From the NCBI RefSeq assembly GCF_900156525.1, contig NZ_FTPS01000001.1, forward strand, positions 992,001-1,056,000: 64,000 bases of DNA, written 5' to 3'. Origin of the DNA: Pontibaca methylaminivorans (GTDB taxonomy: Bacteria; Pseudomonadota; Alphaproteobacteria; Rhodobacterales; Rhodobacteraceae). Shown piece by piece: positions 39,932 to 49,545 of the stretch. The notes under the pieces are model-generated. The model was not told where the DNA came from, did not search any database, and was given only the letters and a program-made list of their open reading frames with translations. Each line of letters starts with the position of its first letter. The stretch's first letter is position 1. A program made the position numbers and the translations under genes.

Positions 39932-40690
39932 CTATCTGAGCGCCGGGCGCATCCGCATTTCGAGCCGGGCGACAAGCTCGTCATGCGGGACGCCGGAGTT
40001 GATCGCAAGCTGGCGCAGGCCGAAATGCACATGCGCAACCTGCTGGTAATAATTCGTATAGACATAGTTGGACGTCGCCCCGGCGAGCGCCCCGAGCACC
40101 GGCACCGACTGCGCCGCGAGCTTCTGGCCAAGCACCGCGGCAAGGCGCGGCGCGACCGTGGCGATCATGCGCTGGATATTGCCGCCCGTGAGCGCAAGGC
40201 GCAACGACAGGAACCCCGTGTCCGCCCCGTCATCCATCGCAAGCGGGCCGGCCGCCGCAAAGACGCGCATGCAATCGAATTTCACGTCTTCGGCACCCGG
40301 GTCGAACCCGTATTCACAGGCCACGCCCTGAATCGCACGCAGCAGCACCGTGGTCGTGACAGGAAGCTCAACCAGCGCCGCCGGAAAGCCGCCAAAGCCG
40401 CCCGCCGCGCCGAAAGCGGTGGTCACGGCCGTATTCACCCAGGGCCGCTGATCGGGCAGCCGCTGCCGCGACCGGTCGGCCGTGTGCATGGCCAGCCGCA
40501 ACGCCTGTTCGGTGGCGCGGTCGAGCTGCGCATGCACGCGCTCCGGCAGCCGCTCGAGAAGGCCCTCCGCCTTGGAGCCAAGCAGGTTCAGCAGTTGCAG
40601 GCCGATCCCCGAGGCACCCCGGTAACGCGCCGCCAGAAGGTCGAGTTCGGCCTCGATATCGACGGGCTCGACGGTGGTGATGTCGTTCAT
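39932..40690 (-). CDS. EcsC family protein
   Basis: A 252-residue protein matching the EcsC family, named after a gene beside the Bacillus EcsAB transporter; biochemical function is unknown. Hydrophobic, Gly-rich stretches (AFGAAGGFGGFPAALVELPVT near residue 93 and VPVLGALAGATSNY near residue 198) suggest membrane association. It is probably monocistronic. Confidence 0.8.
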   Translation of the reverse strand: MNDITTVEPVDIEAELDLLAARYRGASGIGLQLLNLLGSKAEGLLERLPERVHAQLDRATEQALRLAMHTADRSRQRLPDQRPWVNTAVTTAFGAAGGFGGFPAALVELPVTTTVLLRAIQGVACEYGFDPGAEDVKFDCMRVFAAAGPLAMDDGADTGFLSLRLALTGGNIQRMIATVAPRLAAVLGQKLAAQSVPVLGALAGATSNYVYTNYYQQVAHVHFGLRQLAINSGVPHDELVARLEMRMRPALR

Positions 40691-40741
40691 CTGCCTCTCC
40701 TCATGCGGCTCAAGGCAAGATTGGTCCGCCGGCCCGGAATT

Positions 40742-41251
40742 TCAATGACAAGATGAATCCCAGCGCTCGACCGGACCCGCGATCCCGTCCCAGCCACCCT
40801 TGGCAAGGGCAAGGCCAAGCACCCGTTCCGGGTTCGTCGGCGGCGGCATGAGCACCCCGTCGAGGCGCGTGAAACCGAAGCGGCTGTAATAGGGGGCATC
40901 GCCCACCAGCATGACCCGGGTCCAGCCAAGCCGGCGCGCCACGCCCAGCGCATGGCGGATCAGCGCCCCGCCAAGCCCCTCGCCCTGCCGGGTCGGATGC
41001 ACCGCGACCGGACCGAGCAGCAGCACCGGGCGGCCCGCGACCCGCACCGGCCAGAAACGGATCGCCCCCGCCAGCACCCCGCCCGCGTCGCGCGCCACCA
41101 GCGAAAGCTCGGCCAGCGGCTCGATCCCGTCGCGCAGGCGATAGGAGGACAGCGCCTCGCGGCCCGGCGCAAAGCAGAGGTCGAACAGCGCTTCGACCTC
41201 CCACCAATCAGCGGCTGTTTCCGGCTGCAGCTCGACCACCTGCCCGCGCAT
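40742..41251 (-). CDS. GNAT-family N-acetyltransferase, YhbS-like
   Basis: A 169-residue GNAT enzyme. The acetyl-CoA pyrophosphate-binding motif A is GPVAVHPTRQGEGLGGALIRH near residue 80. The YSRFGF motif (near residue 120) is typical of the YhbS group. The substrate is unknown. Confidence 0.85.
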   Translation of the reverse strand: MRGQVVELQPETAADWWEVEALFDLCFAPGREALSSYRLRDGIEPLAELSLVARDAGGVLAGAIRFWPVRVAGRPVLLLGPVAVHPTRQGEGLGGALIRHALGVARRLGWTRVMLVGDAPYYSRFGFTRLDGVLMPPPTNPERVLGLALAKGGWDGIAGPVERWDSSCH

Positions 41252-41322
41252 CCCTGCATGTCACCAGACGCGCCTAGCACGGGTGCGCCGCCACGGCAAA
41301 CCGCTGACCGGCAGGCGCCGCA

Positions 41323-42735
41323 TCACCGCAACACCGCGCCCGGATTCATGATGCCCATGGGGTCGAGCGCCGCCTTGATCGCGCGCATGGCATCAAGGCG
41401 CACGGGGTCGCCATAACGCTCCAGCTCGCGCACCTTCAGCCGCCCGATCCCGTGTTCGGCGCTGATCGAGCCCCCCATCTCATGCACGAGATCATGCACC
41501 GCATGCATGATCTCTTCGCGCCTTGAATCGTATTCCGCCCGGACATGTCCTGGTGGCGGGAACACGTTGTAATGCAGGTTGCCGTCGCCGAGATGACCGA
41601 AGCAGTTGATCCGGTAGGCGCCCGGCCGCCCGATCCGCGCGGGTGCCGCGGCAATGAACCCGGCCACCGCCCCGAGCGGCAGGGAAATGTCATGGCTCGA
41701 GATCGAACCGATCCGCCGATTCGCTTCCGGGATCGCCTCGCGCAGCGCCCAGAGCCCGGCCCGCTGCGCCTCGCTCCGGGCGATCACCCCGTCGCTCACG
41801 AGCCCACGCGCCTGCGCGGCAGCGAACAGGTCCTCGAGCGCCAGTTGCGGATCATGCCCGGCGGCAAGTCCGAGATCAACGAGCACCGACCATTCCGGCG
41901 GCGGCGCGATCGGCTGGCGCAAGTCGGGGAGCGTCTCGGCCAGGAACGCGAGGCTCTGGCGATGGATCAGTTCAAACGCGCTCACCCCCTCGCCCAGCCG
42001 CTCCCGCGCGAGCCCGAGAAGGTCGAGCGCCGCTTCGGGCGAGGCCACCACCAGAAGCGCGGTGCCCTGCCCCGACGGGATCGGCGCAAGCTTCAGCGTC
42101 GCCGCGGTGATCACCCCGAGCGTGCCCTCGGCCCCGATCAGCAGGCCGCGCAGATCATAACCCGTGTTGTCCTTGCGCAACCGGCTGAGCCCGTTCCAGA
42201 CCCGCCCGTCCGGCAACACCGCCTCGAGCCCGAGACAAAGATCACGCGCATTGCCGTAACGCAGCACATTCACCCCACCCGCATTGGTGGACAGGATCCC
42301 GCCGAGCCGCGCCGATCCGCCCGAGGCAAGCGACAGCGGAAACAGCCGCTGCGCCGCCGCGGCGGCCGCGCGCAGATCGTCAAGGATCACCCCTGCCTCG
42401 GCAATCAGCACGTTTTCGAGCGGACAGACCCGGCGGATCCGGTTCATGCGCTCAAGCGACAGGATCAGGGGCGCCGGCGCATCGGGCTTCACCTGGCCAC
42501 CGACAAGCCCGGTGCCGCCGCCATAGGGCACGACCCCGACCCGCGCCTGCGCCGCCGCGGCAATGATCGCGGCGACCTCGCCGCTCTCGCGCGGGCGCGC
42601 GACCAGGCCGCCGCGGCCGTGAAACCGCCCGCGCGGCTCTTCCAGGATCGCCCCTTCGGCCGGGCGAAGATCGAGCCGGGGCAGCCGGGCCCGTAAAGCG
42701 TCGGCAAAATCCCGGTCGGCATCCCTCAGTGTCAT
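41323..42735 (-). CDS. FAD-linked oxidase, GlcD/D-2-hydroxyacid dehydrogenase type
   Basis: A 470-residue flavoprotein with the vanillyl-alcohol-oxidase fold. The FAD motif is VPYGGGTGLVGG (about residue 72), followed by GGSARLGGILSTNAGG. The C-terminal domain contains CFGHLGDGNLHYNV and SAEHGIGRLK, which carry conserved metal or substrate histidines. Members oxidise D-lactate, glycolate or D-2-hydroxyglutarate; the D-2-hydroxyglutarate dehydrogenase group is the closest by feel. No glcE/glcF genes are adjacent, which argues against glycolate oxidase. Confidence 0.85.
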   Translation of the reverse strand: MTLRDADRDFADALRARLPRLDLRPAEGAILEEPRGRFHGRGGLVARPRESGEVAAIIAAAAQARVGVVPYGGGTGLVGGQVKPDAPAPLILSLERMNRIRRVCPLENVLIAEAGVILDDLRAAAAAAQRLFPLSLASGGSARLGGILSTNAGGVNVLRYGNARDLCLGLEAVLPDGRVWNGLSRLRKDNTGYDLRGLLIGAEGTLGVITAATLKLAPIPSGQGTALLVVASPEAALDLLGLARERLGEGVSAFELIHRQSLAFLAETLPDLRQPIAPPPEWSVLVDLGLAAGHDPQLALEDLFAAAQARGLVSDGVIARSEAQRAGLWALREAIPEANRRIGSISSHDISLPLGAVAGFIAAAPARIGRPGAYRINCFGHLGDGNLHYNVFPPPGHVRAEYDSRREEIMHAVHDLVHEMGGSISAEHGIGRLKVRELERYGDPVRLDAMRAIKAALDPMGIMNPGAVLR

Positions 42736-42763
42736 GTCGGCTCCTTTCCGCCCCCGGTCCTTC

Positions 42764-42788
42764 TTCTGGCCAAAAATATCCCCAGGGG
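42764..42788 (+). repeat. Copy 2 of the CTTCTTCTGG...AAATATCCCC intergenic repeat
   Basis: A 25-base segment near-identical to 7863-7886, followed by a GC-rich inverted tract (CGCCGCAAGGCG). It lies between the FAD-linked oxidase and the RimJ-type acetyltransferase, with no ORF. It is the second example of this intergenic family in the window. Confidence 0.55.
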
Positions 42789-42869
42789 GAATCGCCGCAA
42801 GGCGATCGGGGGCGGGACGCCCCCGGGCAAGGAGTCATCCGACGGCCATCGCCTGCGTTGCCGGGCCGG

Positions 42870-43463
42870 TCACCGCTCCTGCCCGCTCGTGGTCCGGCCG
42901 CGGCGGTCGTGGCGCAGCGCCGCGTAAAGCACGTGATTGCGCCAGCGCCCGGCGATCTGAAGATAGGCCTGCGCGACGCCCTCGTATTTGAACCCCGTGC
43001 TTTCCAGCAACCCGCGCGAGGCCACATTCTCGGGCAGGCAGGCGGCCTCGATACGGCTCAGGTCCAGCCGCTCGAACGCATGATGAACCAGCGCATTGAT
43101 CGCCTCGCGCATGAATCCCTGCCGGGCATGGGTCTGGCCGGTCCAGTAGCCAAGCGTTCCCGCCTGCGCCGGGCCGCGGCGGATATTGTCGAGCGTGATC
43201 GCACCGATCAGCACGTCATCCTCGCGGCGCAGCAGGAAAAGCGGCACCGCCGTGCCGTTGCTGATCGACCGATGCGCCCAGTAGACCCGGTTGGCAAAGG
43301 CCTTGCGGTGCAGGTGATCGTCCGACCACGCCGGTTCCCAGGGCACGAGGAAATCGCGGCTCTGTTCGCGCAGCGCGCTCCAGGGGCGGAAATCCGAATG
43401 GACCGGCGGGCGCAGCGTCAGCCGTTCGGTCTCGATCCGGAACCTGCGGCGCCCGAGGATCAT
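42870..43463 (-). CDS. RimJ/RimL-type GNAT acetyltransferase
   Basis: A 197-residue GNAT protein. It begins with FRIETERLTLRPP, typical of RimJ/RimL proteins that acetylate protein N-termini. The mid-region LGYWTGQTHARQGFMREAINAL forms the acetyl-CoA site, and ENVASRGLLESTGFKYEG is the closing motif. The ATG at 43463 lies 10 bp after the M16 peptidase stop, so the two are probably cotranscribed. Confidence 0.87.
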   Translation of the reverse strand: MILGRRRFRIETERLTLRPPVHSDFRPWSALREQSRDFLVPWEPAWSDDHLHRKAFANRVYWAHRSISNGTAVPLFLLRREDDVLIGAITLDNIRRGPAQAGTLGYWTGQTHARQGFMREAINALVHHAFERLDLSRIEAACLPENVASRGLLESTGFKYEGVAQAYLQIAGRWRNHVLYAALRHDRRGRTTSGQER

Positions 43464-43473
43464 CGCACCGCCA

Positions 43474-44736
43474 TCAGGCCGCCCGCCGCCGCTGCAAGGC
43501 GGCGAAATCCGGCGCGCCCGACACGGGCCCGTAAAGGGCAAGCGCCGCCGGGGCCTCGGCAGCGAGGCGGGCGGCGAATTCGCGCACGTCGCCCGTGGTC
43601 ACCGCGTCGATCCGCGCGATGATGTCCTCAAGCGGCTGCACCTCGCCCCAGATCTGCACGAGCCGCGCCAGCCGTTCGGCGCGGTTGCTCGGGCTCTCGA
43701 GCCCCATGAGCAGCCCGGCCTTCATCTGCGCCCGCGCCCGCGCGACTTCCTCGGGGGAAATATCATCCGCCGCGCGTTTCATCTCGTCGATGGTCACATC
43801 CACGAGTTCCGAAATTCCCTCGGCGCTGCTGCCGGCATAGATCGTCGTGGCGCCCGTGTCGTCATAGGATCCGGCTTGGGCAAAGATCGTATAGCAGAGC
43901 CCGCGGCGCTCGCGGATCTCCTGGAACAGCCGGCTCGACATGCCCCCGCCGAGCACGCAGGCATGGATCTGCGCCGTATAGACCGATTCATCGCGATAAC
44001 CCGGCCCCTCGAGCGCCAGCGCGAAATGCGCCTGTTCCAGCGCCTTCTCGCGCCGGATCTCGCCGCCGGTGAACCGCGCCGGCAGCATGATACCGCGCGG
44101 GCGCGGGGCCATGTGGCCGAATATCTCCTCGGCGGCGCGCACCAGCGCATCGTGATCGACCGCACCCGCCGCCGACAGGATAAGTTCACCCGGTCCGTAA
44201 TGTTCGGCCACGAATTCCAGCAGATCCTCACGCCCGAACCCGGCAACCCGCGCCGGCGGGCCGAGAATGGGGCGCCCGAGCGGCTGGTCGCCGTAGCTCT
44301 GCTCCTGCAGCCAGTCGAAGATGACATCGTCGGGCGTGTCGGCGCTCTGGCCGATTTCCTGCAGGATCACGCCGCGCTCCACCTCGATGTCACTGGGCGT
44401 AAAAACCGGGTTGAGGATGATGTCGCCCAGCACGTCGAGCGCGAGCGGCACGTCTTCCTCCAGCACGCGGGCATAATAGGCGGTGGTCTCGCGGCTGGTA
44501 TAGGCGTTGATATAGCCGCCCACATCCTCGATTAGTTCGGCGATCTGCAGGGCGCTGCGCTTTTCCGTGCCCTTGAAGGCCATGTGCTCCAGGAAATGGG
44601 CGACCCCGTTCTGTTCGGGGCGCTCGTGGCGCCCGCCGGCGGCGATCCAGATGCCGATGGCCGCCGAGCGCAGACCCGGCATCGGTTCGGACACGACCCG
44701 GAAGCCGTTCGCAAGTTCGGTGACCTCCACACTCAC
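43474..44736 (-). CDS. M16 (pitrilysin-like) zinc peptidase
   Basis: A 420-residue metallopeptidase related to mitochondrial processing peptidase beta. The inverted zinc motif HFLEH is at residues 47-51, with the downstream glutamate region around residue 125. The C-terminal half carries the GGGMSSRLFQEIRERRGLCY segment. The start is a GTG that overlaps the thrC stop (GTGA). The frame is open far upstream inside thrC, but that part has no similarity. The arrangement thrC-M16-GNAT is common in Rhodobacterales. Confidence 0.92.
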   Translation of the reverse strand: MSVEVTELANGFRVVSEPMPGLRSAAIGIWIAAGGRHERPEQNGVAHFLEHMAFKGTEKRSALQIAELIEDVGGYINAYTSRETTAYYARVLEEDVPLALDVLGDIILNPVFTPSDIEVERGVILQEIGQSADTPDDVIFDWLQEQSYGDQPLGRPILGPPARVAGFGREDLLEFVAEHYGPGELILSAAGAVDHDALVRAAEEIFGHMAPRPRGIMLPARFTGGEIRREKALEQAHFALALEGPGYRDESVYTAQIHACVLGGGMSSRLFQEIRERRGLCYTIFAQAGSYDDTGATTIYAGSSAEGISELVDVTIDEMKRAADDISPEEVARARAQMKAGLLMGLESPSNRAERLARLVQIWGEVQPLEDIIARIDAVTTGDVREFAARLAAEAPAALALYGPVSGAPDFAALQRRRAA

Positions 44737-46121
44737 CTCTGCACATGCTCCCTGATATGGGCCTTGAGCGCCCCGAGATCGTTGCCGATCCGGGTGACCC
44801 GCTCGGGCCGCTCGAAAAGATCCTGCATATGTGCGGGCAGCGGCGGGCGGATACCGCTTGCCTGCTCGACCGCATCGGGAAACTTGGCCGGATGCGCGGT
44901 GGCAAGGGTGATCATCGGCACATCGGGATCGCGCAGTTCCTCGGCGACCTTCACCCCGACCGCGGAATGAGGGCAAAGCAGTTCGCCGCTTTCCTCGCGC
45001 ACACGCCGGATCGTGGCGAGGGTCTCCTGCTCGCTCGCGCGGCCCGAATCGAACTGCTCGCGCAGATATTCGAGCGCCCCCTGGCTGACGTCGAAACCAC
45101 CCAGCGAAAGCTCTTCCATGAGCTGCGCCACCGCTTTTCCGTCGCGGCCATAGGCATCGAACAGCGCCCGCTCGAAGTTCGAGCTTACCTGAATATCCAT
45201 CGAGGGGCTGATCGAGGGCACGACCTGCCCCTTGTGATAGCCCTGCCCCGAAAGGCAGCGATGCAGGATGTCGTTCTGGTTCGTCGCCGCCACCAGCCGG
45301 TCGATCGGGAGCCCCATGCACCGCGCCACGTGGCCGGCAAAGATGTCGCCGAAATTCCCCGTCGGCACGGTGAAGGACACCGGGCGATGCGGCGCACCAA
45401 GCGAGAGCGCGGAAGAGAAATAATAGACCACCTGCGCCAGCACCCGCGCCCAGTTGATGCTGTTCACCCCGGCAAGGCGCACCTCGTCGCGGAAGGCGAA
45501 ATCGTTGAACATGGCCTTGAGCGCGCCCTGGCAGTCGTCGAAATCGCCATCGACGGCGAGGGCGTGCACATTGGCCTCGGCGGGCGTGGTCATCTGGCGG
45601 CGCTGCACCTCGGAGACGCGCCCGTGCGGAAAGAGGATGAACACATCCACGTTGTCGAGCCCGCGGAACGCCTCGATCGCCGCCGAACCGGTGTCGCCGC
45701 TGGTGGCGCCGACAATGGTGACGCGTTCGCCGCGCCGCGCCAGCACCGCCTGGAAAAGCTGGCCGATCAGCTGCATGGCGAAATCCTTGAACGCCAGCGT
45801 CGGCCCGTGAAAGAGTTCGAGCAGGAAATGATTTGTATCAAGCTGCACCAGCGGCGCCCGGGCCACATGATCGAAACCGCTGTAGGCGCGGGCAATGAGG
45901 TCGGTGAGTTCGGATTCGCCAAAGCTGTCGCCGATGAACGGCGTCATGACCCGCAGCGCCAGATCCTCGTAGGACAGCCCGCCAAGGGCCGCGATTTCGG
46001 CAGACGTTAGCTGTGGGATCGCGGCCGGGACGTAAAGCCCGCCATCCCGGGCCAGCCCGGTCAGCATGGTGTCGTCAAAGGGGAGTTCCGGCGCGGCGCC
46101 GCGTGTCGAGATATATCTCAT
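44733..46121 (-). CDS. thrC: Threonine synthase
   Basis: A 462-residue PLP enzyme converting O-phosphohomoserine to threonine. The N-terminus MRYISTRG and the PLP-lysine motif GPTLAFKDFAMQL near residue 110 are characteristic. SGDTGSAAIEAF and TGNFGDIFAGHVA form the phosphate-binding loops. It follows the SURF1 gene by four bases and is coupled to the M16 peptidase gene. Confidence 0.97.
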   Translation of the reverse strand: MRYISTRGAAPELPFDDTMLTGLARDGGLYVPAAIPQLTSAEIAALGGLSYEDLALRVMTPFIGDSFGESELTDLIARAYSGFDHVARAPLVQLDTNHFLLELFHGPTLAFKDFAMQLIGQLFQAVLARRGERVTIVGATSGDTGSAAIEAFRGLDNVDVFILFPHGRVSEVQRRQMTTPAEANVHALAVDGDFDDCQGALKAMFNDFAFRDEVRLAGVNSINWARVLAQVVYYFSSALSLGAPHRPVSFTVPTGNFGDIFAGHVARCMGLPIDRLVAATNQNDILHRCLSGQGYHKGQVVPSISPSMDIQVSSNFERALFDAYGRDGKAVAQLMEELSLGGFDVSQGALEYLREQFDSGRASEQETLATIRRVREESGELLCPHSAVGVKVAEELRDPDVPMITLATAHPAKFPDAVEQASGIRPPLPAHMQDLFERPERVTRIGNDLGALKAHIREHVQR

Positions 46122-46125
46122 CGCC

Positions 46126-46821
46126 TCAACCTGTCTTGCGGGCGCGGCTGCGCCACAGAAGAAGAATGCTCATTCCGGCCCAGATCGCTGCCAGCGAAAA
46201 CCAGGTGACGGCATATTGCAGATGATCGTTCGGAATGCCATGCGCATCCACCGGCAATGGCCGGATTCCGGGATCGGTCGCGCTGCGGGCCACCAGCAGA
46301 ACCGGCTCGGTATCAAGCGCGCTGGCCATCGCCGGCACGTCCCGCGCATACCAGATATTGGCGTCGATCTCGGCCTCGGGCGTGAAGCTGTCGGTCTCCT
46401 GGGGCCAGTGCAGGTTGCCGGTGACGGTTGCCGGGCCCGGTTGGCGCGGCTGGTCCCTGTTTTCGCTGCGCACGAATCCGCGGTCGATCAGGATGCGCCG
46501 GCCGCCGCGGGCCGCATCATCGGTCGCGGCATCGACCAGAAAGGGCGCGATGATCCGATAACCCGCGCCGGCATCCCGGGTCGAGACCAGCACGTGAATC
46601 TCGCCCGCCTCGATGGTGCCGGACAGCCTGACCGGCAGATACCTGTCGCGCTCCGGGTCGGGATCGGCCGGCAAGGCGGCGGGCGGCGCGGCGATCCGGC
46701 TTTCGATCTCGGCCAGGATCTCCTGTTTCCAGGCCAGCCGCCGGACCTGCCAGACCCCGAGCCCGGCCAGCAACGCGGTGCCGACGGTGCCGAAAATGAT
46801 GAGGATAAGGATGCGCCGCAT
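46126..46821 (-). CDS. SURF1 family cytochrome oxidase assembly protein
   Basis: A 231-residue inner-membrane protein with a helix at each end (residues 5-24 and about 203-222) and a periplasmic middle. SURF1 motifs include LGVWQVRRLAWKQ (near residue 21), a central RILIDRGFV and the ending YAVTWFSLAAIW. It helps insert heme a into subunit I of aa3 oxidase. It lies downstream of ctaE behind a terminator. Confidence 0.93.
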   Translation of the reverse strand: MRRILILIIFGTVGTALLAGLGVWQVRRLAWKQEILAEIESRIAAPPAALPADPDPERDRYLPVRLSGTIEAGEIHVLVSTRDAGAGYRIIAPFLVDAATDDAARGGRRILIDRGFVRSENRDQPRQPGPATVTGNLHWPQETDSFTPEAEIDANIWYARDVPAMASALDTEPVLLVARSATDPGIRPLPVDAHGIPNDHLQYAVTWFSLAAIWAGMSILLLWRSRARKTG

Positions 46822-46851
46822 GGATCAGCCGGATTCCCCGCGGAAATTCAT

Positions 46852-46880
46852 GAAAAAGGCGCGCGGCAATCCGCGCGCCT
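46852..46880 (-). terminator. Rho-independent terminator between ctaE and SURF1
   Basis: On the minus strand a perfect 9-bp stem GGCGCGCGG/CCGCGCGCC with the loop ATTG is followed by TTTTTC. It begins 50 bases after the ctaE stop codon. It would end most cox transcripts before SURF1-thrC. Confidence 0.9.
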
Positions 46881-46929
46881 GTTCTCGTGTTACGTCCCGG
46901 ACGCGGTTTTTCAACCGGAATCGTCCGGG

Positions 46930-47745
46930 TCAGGTCAGCATGGCCGACGCCCAGATGTAGATCGAGAAGAACAGGAACAGCCAGACCACATCGACGAAAT
47001 GCCAGTACCAGGCCGCGGCCTCGAGCCCGATATGGCGCTCCGGCGTGAAATCGCCCTTGATCGCGCGCACCAGGCAGACCGCAAGGAAAATCGTGCCGAC
47101 GATCACGTGAAAGCCGTGGAAACCGGTGATCATGAAGAAGTTCGAGAAATACTCGCCCCCGCCGAAGGTCCAGCCGTGATGCAGCAGAAGCTCGCCGTAT
47201 TCATAGGCTTGCAGCCCGGTGAAGGCGATCCCGAGCACGATCGCGATCGCCAGCCCGGTGATCAGCCCGCGCCGGTCGTTTTCATGCGCAAGCGCGTGGT
47301 GCGCCCAGGTCACGGCACAGCCCGACAGCAGCAGCACCAGCGTGTTGATCAGCGGCAGGTGAAAGGCATCGACGGCAAAGATCTCGGGCTGTTCGTATTC
47401 GGTGCCCGGATAGGTCCACATCGGGTAAAGCGCATGTTTGAAGAACGACCAGAACCAGGCCGCGAAGAACATGACCTCCGACGCGATGAAGAGAATCATC
47501 CCGTAGCGCAGGCCGATGCGCACGACCGGCGTGTGATCGTTGGTGCGGCTTTCGCGCACCACGTCGGCCCACCAGCCATACATCGTGTAAAGCACGCCGA
47601 CCACGCCCGCCCAGAACACCCAGGGTGTTATCGAGTGCATGTAGAGCACACCGCCGAGCAGCATGACAAAGCCGGTGACCGCGCCGAGAAACGGCCAGAT
47701 CGACGGCGGCAGGATGTGGTAGTCGTGGGTTTTCGCGTGTGCCAT
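46930..47745 (-). CDS. ctaE: Cytochrome c oxidase subunit III
   Basis: A 271-residue seven-helix membrane protein of the aa3 oxidase. [15 protein letters not shown] at the N-terminus, [16 protein letters not shown] and the [20 protein letters not shown] helix (near residue 205) match subunit III. Subunit III stabilises turnover of the oxidase. It lies 35 bp downstream of ctaG. Confidence 0.97.
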   Translation of the reverse strand: MAHAKTHDYHILPPSIWPFLGAVTGFVMLLGGVLYMHSITPWVFWAGVVGVLYTMYGWWADVVRESRTNDHTPVVRIGLRYGMILFIASEVMFFAAWFWSFFKHALYPMWTYPGTEYEQPEIFAVDAFHLPLINTLVLLLSGCAVTWAHHALAHENDRRGLITGLAIAIVLGIAFTGLQAYEYGELLLHHGWTFGGGEYFSNFFMITGFHGFHVIVGTIFLAVCLVRAIKGDFTPERHIGLEAAAWYWHFVDVVWLFLFFSIYIWASAMLT

Positions 47746-47780
47746 GTTCAGTTGTCCCTCACCTTTCGGCGCATCTTATT

Positions 47781-48344
47781 TCAAAGCGATCCCTTGTCGT
47801 CCTGCACCGCGGCGTAATCGTCGGGCAGGTCGATTTCGTAGAATGTATAGGAAAGAGTGATCTTGTGAACGTATTTTCCCTTGCGGTCGGTGACGATCTC
47901 CGGGTCGACGTAGAATGTCACCGGCATCTCCACCCGCTCTCCCGGCTGGAGAACCTGTTCGGTGAAGCAGAAACATTCGATCTTGTTGAAGAATCCGCCG
48001 GCCTCGTAGGGAAAGACGTTATAGCTGGCCTGCCCCGCGACGGGATGATCGGTCGGGTTGTAGGCCTCGTAGAAGGCAAGCCCCGTCTCGCCGATCTTCA
48101 ACTCCATCTCGCGCTGCATGGGGCGGAAGGTCCAGGGCATGTTGCGGTCAAGCGATCCGTCGAAGCGGACCTTGATGGTCTGATCCAGCACCTCTTCCGA
48201 CCCCGCCTCGACCTTGGCGGTGGTTCCGGCAAATCCCGTGGTGCGGCAGAACCAGTCGTAGAAGGGAATGGCCACCCAGGCCATGGCCGCCATGAAGACG
48301 ACAGCGCCGACAAGCATGAGCGCGGTCTTTTTTGGTCCCTGCAT
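47781..48344 (-). CDS. ctaG: CtaG/Cox11 copper chaperone for cytochrome oxidase
   Basis: A 187-residue protein. One N-terminal helix (TALMLVGAVVFMAAMAWVAIP) anchors a periplasmic domain with the copper motif ECFCFTEQ near residue 120. It delivers copper to the CuB site of subunit I. The ATG at 48344 is two bases after the stop of the small upstream gene. The open frame continues upstream only as a shadow of that region. Confidence 0.95.
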   Translation of the reverse strand: MQGPKKTALMLVGAVVFMAAMAWVAIPFYDWFCRTTGFAGTTAKVEAGSEEVLDQTIKVRFDGSLDRNMPWTFRPMQREMELKIGETGLAFYEAYNPTDHPVAGQASYNVFPYEAGGFFNKIECFCFTEQVLQPGERVEMPVTFYVDPEIVTDRKGKYVHKITLSYTFYEIDLPDDYAAVQDDKGSL

Positions 48345-48346
48345 GG

Positions 48347-48541
48347 TTACTCCGTCACCTGTTCTTCTGCCGGCACGTCCGCCGAAATATCCGCCGGCGC
48401 CTCGTCGAAACCGCCGGTTGCGATCTTGACCACCGTCATGCCGAAGATGATCACGATAAAGGCGGCCAGCACCAGCCCCAGCCCCATATTGCGGCCGCGC
48501 CGGCGGCGATGCAACTCGTGCGTGACTTTCGGAAGGCTCAT
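48347..48541 (-). CDS. 64-residue single-helix membrane protein in the cox operon
   Basis: A short gene between ctaB and ctaG encoding 64 residues. A basic N-terminus (HELHRRRRGRN) precedes one helix (GLGLVLAAFIVIIFGMTVVKI), and the C-terminal tail is acidic (PAEEQVTE), giving an N-in/C-out topology. The ATG overlaps the ctaB stop (ATGA) and the stop lies two bases before ctaG. Similar small ORFs sit here in other Rhodobacterales; no function is established to my knowledge. Confidence 0.8.
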   Translation of the reverse strand: MSLPKVTHELHRRRRGRNMGLGLVLAAFIVIIFGMTVVKIATGGFDEAPADISADVPAEEQVTE

Positions 48542-49491
48542 CCCCAGCCCCCCAGCCCCCAGTGCGCGAGCAGGGCCTCGGCGAGAATCGCCCCGAAATG
48601 AAGGAACAGATAAAGGAGCGACAGGCGGAAGAATCCCCGTTCGACCGCGAAGTTGTCGCCTTCGGACATGGTCTCGTCGCGGCGCCAGATGCGGAATGCC
48701 CCGCGCAGGAAGGCAAGGTTCAGCACCAGCGCAAGCGCCATGTAGACCGGCCCGCCGATCGCCGTGAACCCGGCGGCAATGGAGAGCGCGGCCAGCAGCA
48801 CCGTATAGATCAGGATATGCCGCCGGGTGGCCCGGCGCCCGTGGGTCACGGTCAGCATCGGCACCCCGGCATCGTCGTAGTCGTTGCGCATGAACAGCGC
48901 GAGCGCCCAGAAATGCGGCGGTGTCCACATGAAGATGATCGCGAACATGAGCCAGGGCTCGACCGCCATGGTGCCGGTCGCCGCCAGCCAGCCGATCACC
49001 GGCGGAAAAGCCCCCGCAGCGCCGCCGATCACGATGTTCTGGGGCGTGATGCGCTTGAGCCAGATCGTGTAGATCACGACATAGAAGAAGATGGTGAAGG
49101 CGAGCATCGCCCCGGCCAGAAGGTTCGTCGCAAGACTCAGCATCAGGACCGAGATGCCGGCCAGTGCGAAGCCGAGCGCGCGCGTGTCCTCCTCGCTGAT
49201 CTTGCCGGCGGGAATGGGGCGCTTGCGGGTGCGGCGCATGAGGCGGTCGATATCCGCATCCCACCACATGTTGAGCGCCCCCGAGGCGCCGCCGCCAAGG
49301 GCAATGAACAGGATCGCGCAGAAGCCGATCACCGGGTGCACCGGGACGGGTGCGGCCAGCATGCCGACCAGCGCCGTGAACACCACCAGCGACATGACGC
49401 GGGGCTTCAGCAGTTCAAGGAAATCCCCGAACTGCGCCTCGCCCTCCTGGGGGCGGGCATCGACGCCCGAATCATAGCCGATGTCGCTCAT
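48538..49491 (-). CDS. ctaB: Protoheme IX farnesyltransferase (heme O synthase)
   Basis: A 317-residue UbiA-family prenyltransferase with about eight helices, adding farnesyl to heme b to form heme O, the precursor of heme A. The prenyl-diphosphate motif NMWWDADID and the MRRTRKRPIP signature are near residue 80; the second Asp-rich motif is NDYDDAGVP. It lies 54 bp downstream of ctaC. Confidence 0.97.
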   Translation of the reverse strand: MSDIGYDSGVDARPQEGEAQFGDFLELLKPRVMSLVVFTALVGMLAAPVPVHPVIGFCAILFIALGGGASGALNMWWDADIDRLMRRTRKRPIPAGKISEEDTRALGFALAGISVLMLSLATNLLAGAMLAFTIFFYVVIYTIWLKRITPQNIVIGGAAGAFPPVIGWLAATGTMAVEPWLMFAIIFMWTPPHFWALALFMRNDYDDAGVPMLTVTHGRRATRRHILIYTVLLAALSIAAGFTAIGGPVYMALALVLNLAFLRGAFRIWRRDETMSEGDNFAVERGFFRLSLLYLFLHFGAILAEALLAHWGLGGWG

Positions 49492-49545
49492 CGTCTGCTC
49501 CTGCAGGGGCGGGCGGCGCCGGAACGCGCCGCGCCGGTCCCGTTC

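Noticed and set aside
44737-45321. N-terminal extension of the M16 peptidase frame into thrC.
   Set aside because: The extension is antiparallel in composition to real protein, lies inside thrC and lacks similarity; the GTG at 44736 gives the expected peptidase N-terminus.
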